40,509 bases of DNA from Lactifluus volemus. Lineage: Eukaryota; Basidiomycota; Agaricomycetes; Russulales; Russulaceae. Positions within the stretch are counted from its first letter, which is position 1; each line of letters begins with the position of its first letter. The stretch spans positions 1 to 40,509 of the forward strand of contig WTXI01000318.1 of the NCBI GenBank assembly GCA_022376515.1, written 5' to 3'. Shown piece by piece: positions 37,243 to 40,509 of the stretch. The notes beneath the pieces were generated by a model, which did not search any database, was not told where the DNA came from, and saw nothing but the letters and a program-made list of their open reading frames with translations. The position numbers and the translations under genes are program-made.

Positions 37243-39738
37243 TCAATGTCGCGATAGGACGGTGCTGTATCGACGGAGTGACGCAAAGGCTCCGAATCCG
37301 GTCTGGGGAGGTATTTTGGACGGACATACTAGCTGGTGAAGGTCTTGTGAGGCCTCCACAATATCAGAGAGGATATGGGTATTGAATGTTGCGTCACTTG
37401 GTGCGATGTTTGGTTGTGGAATGAAGGTAGTAACCTCCTGAGGCGCAGACGAAACACCTGTAACCGATGTTGAAGGAAGAAGTCCAGGACCAGGAGTCAC
37501 TTGGTCAATCCGGGATGTGGTAGAGGCTAACGTCGACTGCAGTGCTAGAGGAAGCGCGGAGCTCGGAATCGTATACGGGAGAGGTGACAACGAAATTCCA
37601 GGTGTGGGGGAAGGAGGGACAGAGCCGATATCCGTGCTGTGTTGGGGGCGACAGTGATTGAGTGAACCGTGAGCGGGATAGTTGGGGTGTGGGCGAGATC
37701 TGGAGAGGGTGGGAAGAAGGATGAGTGGTCTCGCTTGCAGAGGATGACTCGGGATGTTGCACGAAGGGTACGAGGATAGCCCGTTCCAGGATGGGGTCAA
37801 AATCATCGGTGGGTGCATTCAAAGGCGACCGGGGTAGCATTGGTGCCTTGGTGTAAAGCGATGTAAACATGGCGAATGGGTCTGAGAACCCAAAAAGGAA
37901 TCTGACGATTCGTAGAATCGTGACTTTTCAGAATCCTTGCTCGCTTCTAGAACGATTTCGTTCCACAGGGCACAGAAGTCATGCTGCAGCTCAGGGAGAG
38001 TATTTCGCATCTCGAATTTGGAAATCTTTCCTAGAACGGCCCGTAAAGGATCTCGACCCACGTAGGGGATGATAGAAGCGAAAGAATTGGCGAGTGATTT
38101 GGGTCAAGTTGGCAAGTAACACGCTATCGCCATGTGCGAGGTAATCCCCAAGTACACCTCCGGTATGCCTAATTGGTCCATAGCGAGAGCCTTCCAACGG
38201 TAGTCCCGTTCCGGTACAGTTGCAATGATGCCAGAAACTATGCAACGTGCATATAGAGCACTTTCGCCATGGCTGCTATGGCACCGGCTTCTCAGTGAGT
38301 GTCCAAATTGAACGGACTGCAAGAATGCCCCATTCGTTTCCTGATTGAAAACCTCGTAAATGAATGGGATATTCGGAAATGGAAGGTCCAGTGTATCGGC
38401 GGCTCGCATGCAGCTCATAGTTCGCCTTTCTTTGACTGTCTCAGCGAGAAGTCCTGATGACCAAGTACGGCTCAATAATCCAGCTAAAGCATCTGCGAAT
38501 CTCCATTCACCCTGTTCTGCGATGGCCGTCTGGGTTCGATGACCACTTTTGAGCTACAGAAGCCAGGCATGCCCTCGAAGAACTGTTCCAGTTCATCTTC
38601 GTCCAGGGCGTCGAATGTCCCTCAACATTCGCCGTCGATTTCTTCCGACATTCTTGAAGCAGTTTCTTGAGCTGTCTTCACTATACCCCCGAAGAATCGT
38701 TCACGATAAGTTTCCTAAGTCCATTGAATCGCCCAGGTTTAGAGAGAAAAGTGGTCAGGTAAGAAAGGTAATGAACTCGAGAATACGGAAGACCCATATG
38801 GGACTCCAGTATAAATGGCCCAGACTGACGATGATAAAGGCGCATAGTAGGGGCTGTCGAGACGGAAGATTGGCAGCAACGTGATACATCCATAAACACC
38901 TCCTGAAAGGCCCACCCACCAAACCACCAAACTGAAGACAGTGTGGTTGATGTTGAACAAGTAAATGAGGAGGCCGGAAAAAAAGAGGAACAGCGAAGTG
39001 TGTAGCAACGTGGGTAGCAATTCAACAACCGGGAAGGTGCCACTTGTCGACCCCATCCGCAAAGAATGTGCGAACCCGCGCTCGCTTGTGTGGGCTGGAT
39101 CGTAGTGGTTGAGTACTGTAAGTATATCGGCGCGACCACTGCTGTAACAAGGTCGCCAAGAGTGCACATGTAAGGCTGATCACCAAGCTCAAGAACCAAG
39201 GAGTTCACCAAGATTGCGTATTCGGAGGAGAGAAGGGGGGAGGTTGAAGTGGAGTGGCAAGGATAGATGTACGAGTTATATTGGGGTCCGCGAGAGCTGA
39301 TAGATGTTCCCGAGATAAAATACAACGGTATCCTGCGAATTCGGTCTGAGGTCTTGGATCGACACCGCGGCCAATGCGGCTACAGCAGCAGAGAACAAAC
39401 CAGTCTATAATGTTCAGTTTCGGTGCTGAAAAAAAGTATGAAATTGGTATGAAAACGCACGAATATGAGGATCCCATCAGCGTCCGTTTTCCAGCGTTCC
39501 GCCATTGTTTGTCTTCTTCCTCCGCCATCTTGACGTACATATTGAATATGGGTCCTGATCCATCGGAGAAGTTGGAGCCTCCTTGGGACGTTTGGTTTTG
39601 TGCTGACTGAGGGATGCCGCCTGCACCTGGTGAGGAAGATGAATTTAATGGGGAGAAATTGGGATTTAACATACTTGTGTCCATCCTCTCCCTTAATCTA
39701 TCCTCCATGTTGATCACTTCTTGAGCGGGCTGGGACAT
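37243..39738 (-). pseudogene. DUF6535 multi-pass membrane protein gene, broken by small indels
   Basis: The start is ATG at 39738 (MSQPAQEVINMEDRLRERMD). The DUF6535 signature begins MYVKMAEEEDKQ and in the next frame continues ERWKTDADGILIF. After an intron it reads TGLFSAAVAALAAVSIQDLR. A hydrophobic segment WFLSLVISLTCALLATLLQQ follows. A second membrane part is LLPTLLHTSLFLFFSGLLIY then FNINHTVFSLVVWWVGLSGG. Cytosolic parts include DALDEDELEQFFEGMPGFCS, RWKALAMDQLGIPE, DYLAHGDSVLLANLTQITRQ and ELQHDFCALWNEIVLEASKD. Successive parts are in different frames with 1-2 nt losses (near 39518, 39296, 39215, 39190, 39022). The family is fungal, membrane-embedded and of unknown role. Confidence 0.75.
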
Positions 39739-40509
39739 TGAAGGCTTATAGAGTGACAGATGCAACGTCACGGTAAGACGGTCAAAACGATTAAAGCACA
39801 AAATGATCTGCCTTGCCTGCCTTACTAAATTCCGAGTCTGCTCCGAGTCTTTCCTCATCCCACAACTCCGCCTTGGCCACGTCCCTGTCCTTTAACGCCT
39901 CGGGCTCGGTCACGGTGCAGTCCGTAGACCCTCCGATTCATCCGTAGTTCTCGCGTCCTTCGGGTGGTTCGGTACTGAGTTATATGCCCCACTACCACAA
40001 GTAATCACAGGTTCTGATATGTACTGATACGTACTTAAAGACGCCCAAATTGTACTGTGAACGAAGCGTCAAGCAAAGCGTCGCCAATCCTCTCCATTTC
40101 CCAAAATCTTCCAGTGTGTCCCGAGCCAGGTGAGCATCGTCTTTGTGTGTTGCTGTTGGTACTGGTGCCTGAAAATTTCCCGTGTAGGGGGTTTCTTAAT
40201 ATTACCTTATACAGTACAGTGACCGACTACTGTACTAACCGTAGTAAGTATAGTTAAGCTCACGCGCCGGAGGATCTAAGGATCCAGGCACTACAGTATC
40301 TCTGGGCACATGTCAGCGTCAACGGCCCATGCCCTGACTGTCGTTTCCGTGTTGTGGATTGTGTGGATGATCATACGAAATTTAGAGCTGATGTAGCATC
40401 AAGGGTACAGACCTGGAGTCTCTATCCTCACGCACTTCGCCAGGTCTCAAGTCAGTTCGTGTCAGCGTCTTTTTTTTTTTTTGAATTGGAATTTATTGTC
40501 CCTGCGACA
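39739..40509. other. intergenic region upstream of the DUF6535 pseudogene
   Basis: No gene recognised. It contains a poly-T run at about 40471-40482 near the window end. Frames at 39858 (upstream extension) and 40057-40257 have no recognisable motif. Confidence 0.5.

Noticed and set aside
40471..40482. Poly-T run at the window end
   Set aside because: Low-complexity run only; no gene, terminator or retroposon body could be tied to it.

Overview
The window looks like a transposon graveyard from a basidiomycete, most probably an Agaricomycete mushroom. The reasons are the short introns (about 47-68 bp, GT...AG), chromodomain Ty3/gypsy elements, hAT and DD35E Tc1-like transposons, and two gene families I know from mushroom genomes (HNH_2-type nuclease, DUF6535 membrane protein). 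No tRNA, rRNA or CRISPR array is visible. Family names are my recognition of motifs; no database was searched.

Layout. 1-5533: the 3' end of a chromovirus (family Y, 1-2169) sits inside the integrase gene of a second chromovirus (family Z, 2170-5390). That element was also hit by a family-Z LTR (3005-3611, target duplication CCATC) and a 215-bp TA-flanked MITE (4182-4396), and ends against an inverted Z-LTR fragment. 5534-7500: anonymous sequence split by a solo Y LTR (target duplication CAGGC). About 7500-12724: a decayed hAT (hAT-1) carrying a nearly intact Tc1-like transposon (7756-10753, TA duplication, 52-bp perfect terminal inverted repeats) that encodes a DD35E transposase and a second five-exon gene. 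12725-22021: a Y LTR split by a full-length Z element (12927-20596, duplication TTGAG) and by a reverse Y LTR (20971-21906, duplication TTTGC). 22022-25689: hAT-2, with an undamaged but 5'-truncated transposase and a complete casein-kinase-1-like gene. 25690-29497: a third gypsy element with intact gag and a textbook -1 frameshift signal before pol. 29498-29758: Y LTR fragment. 29759-35528: a Ty1/copia element with only 102-bp LTRs. 35529-36667: HNH nuclease gene lacking its start. 37243-39738: DUF6535 pseudogene. The remainder is intergenic.

How parts work together. The gypsy elements encode Gag, protease, reverse transcriptase, RNase H and integrase. Families Y and Z add a chromodomain and then a 3' gene carrying a conserved Cys/His array. 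A second reading frame (+1) overlaps that 3' gene and is conserved between the two diverged families, which is the best candidate here for something undescribed. Two families carry a sequence after the 5' LTR that pairs with the predicted 5' end of their own transcript, as in Tf1 self-priming. Family-Y LTRs carry eight TGA(C/G)TCA sites within 99 bp upstream of the TATA box, which points to bZIP (Gcn4/AP-1-like) control. The LTR pair of the full Z element differs only by CpG/TpG changes, a sign of cytosine methylation.
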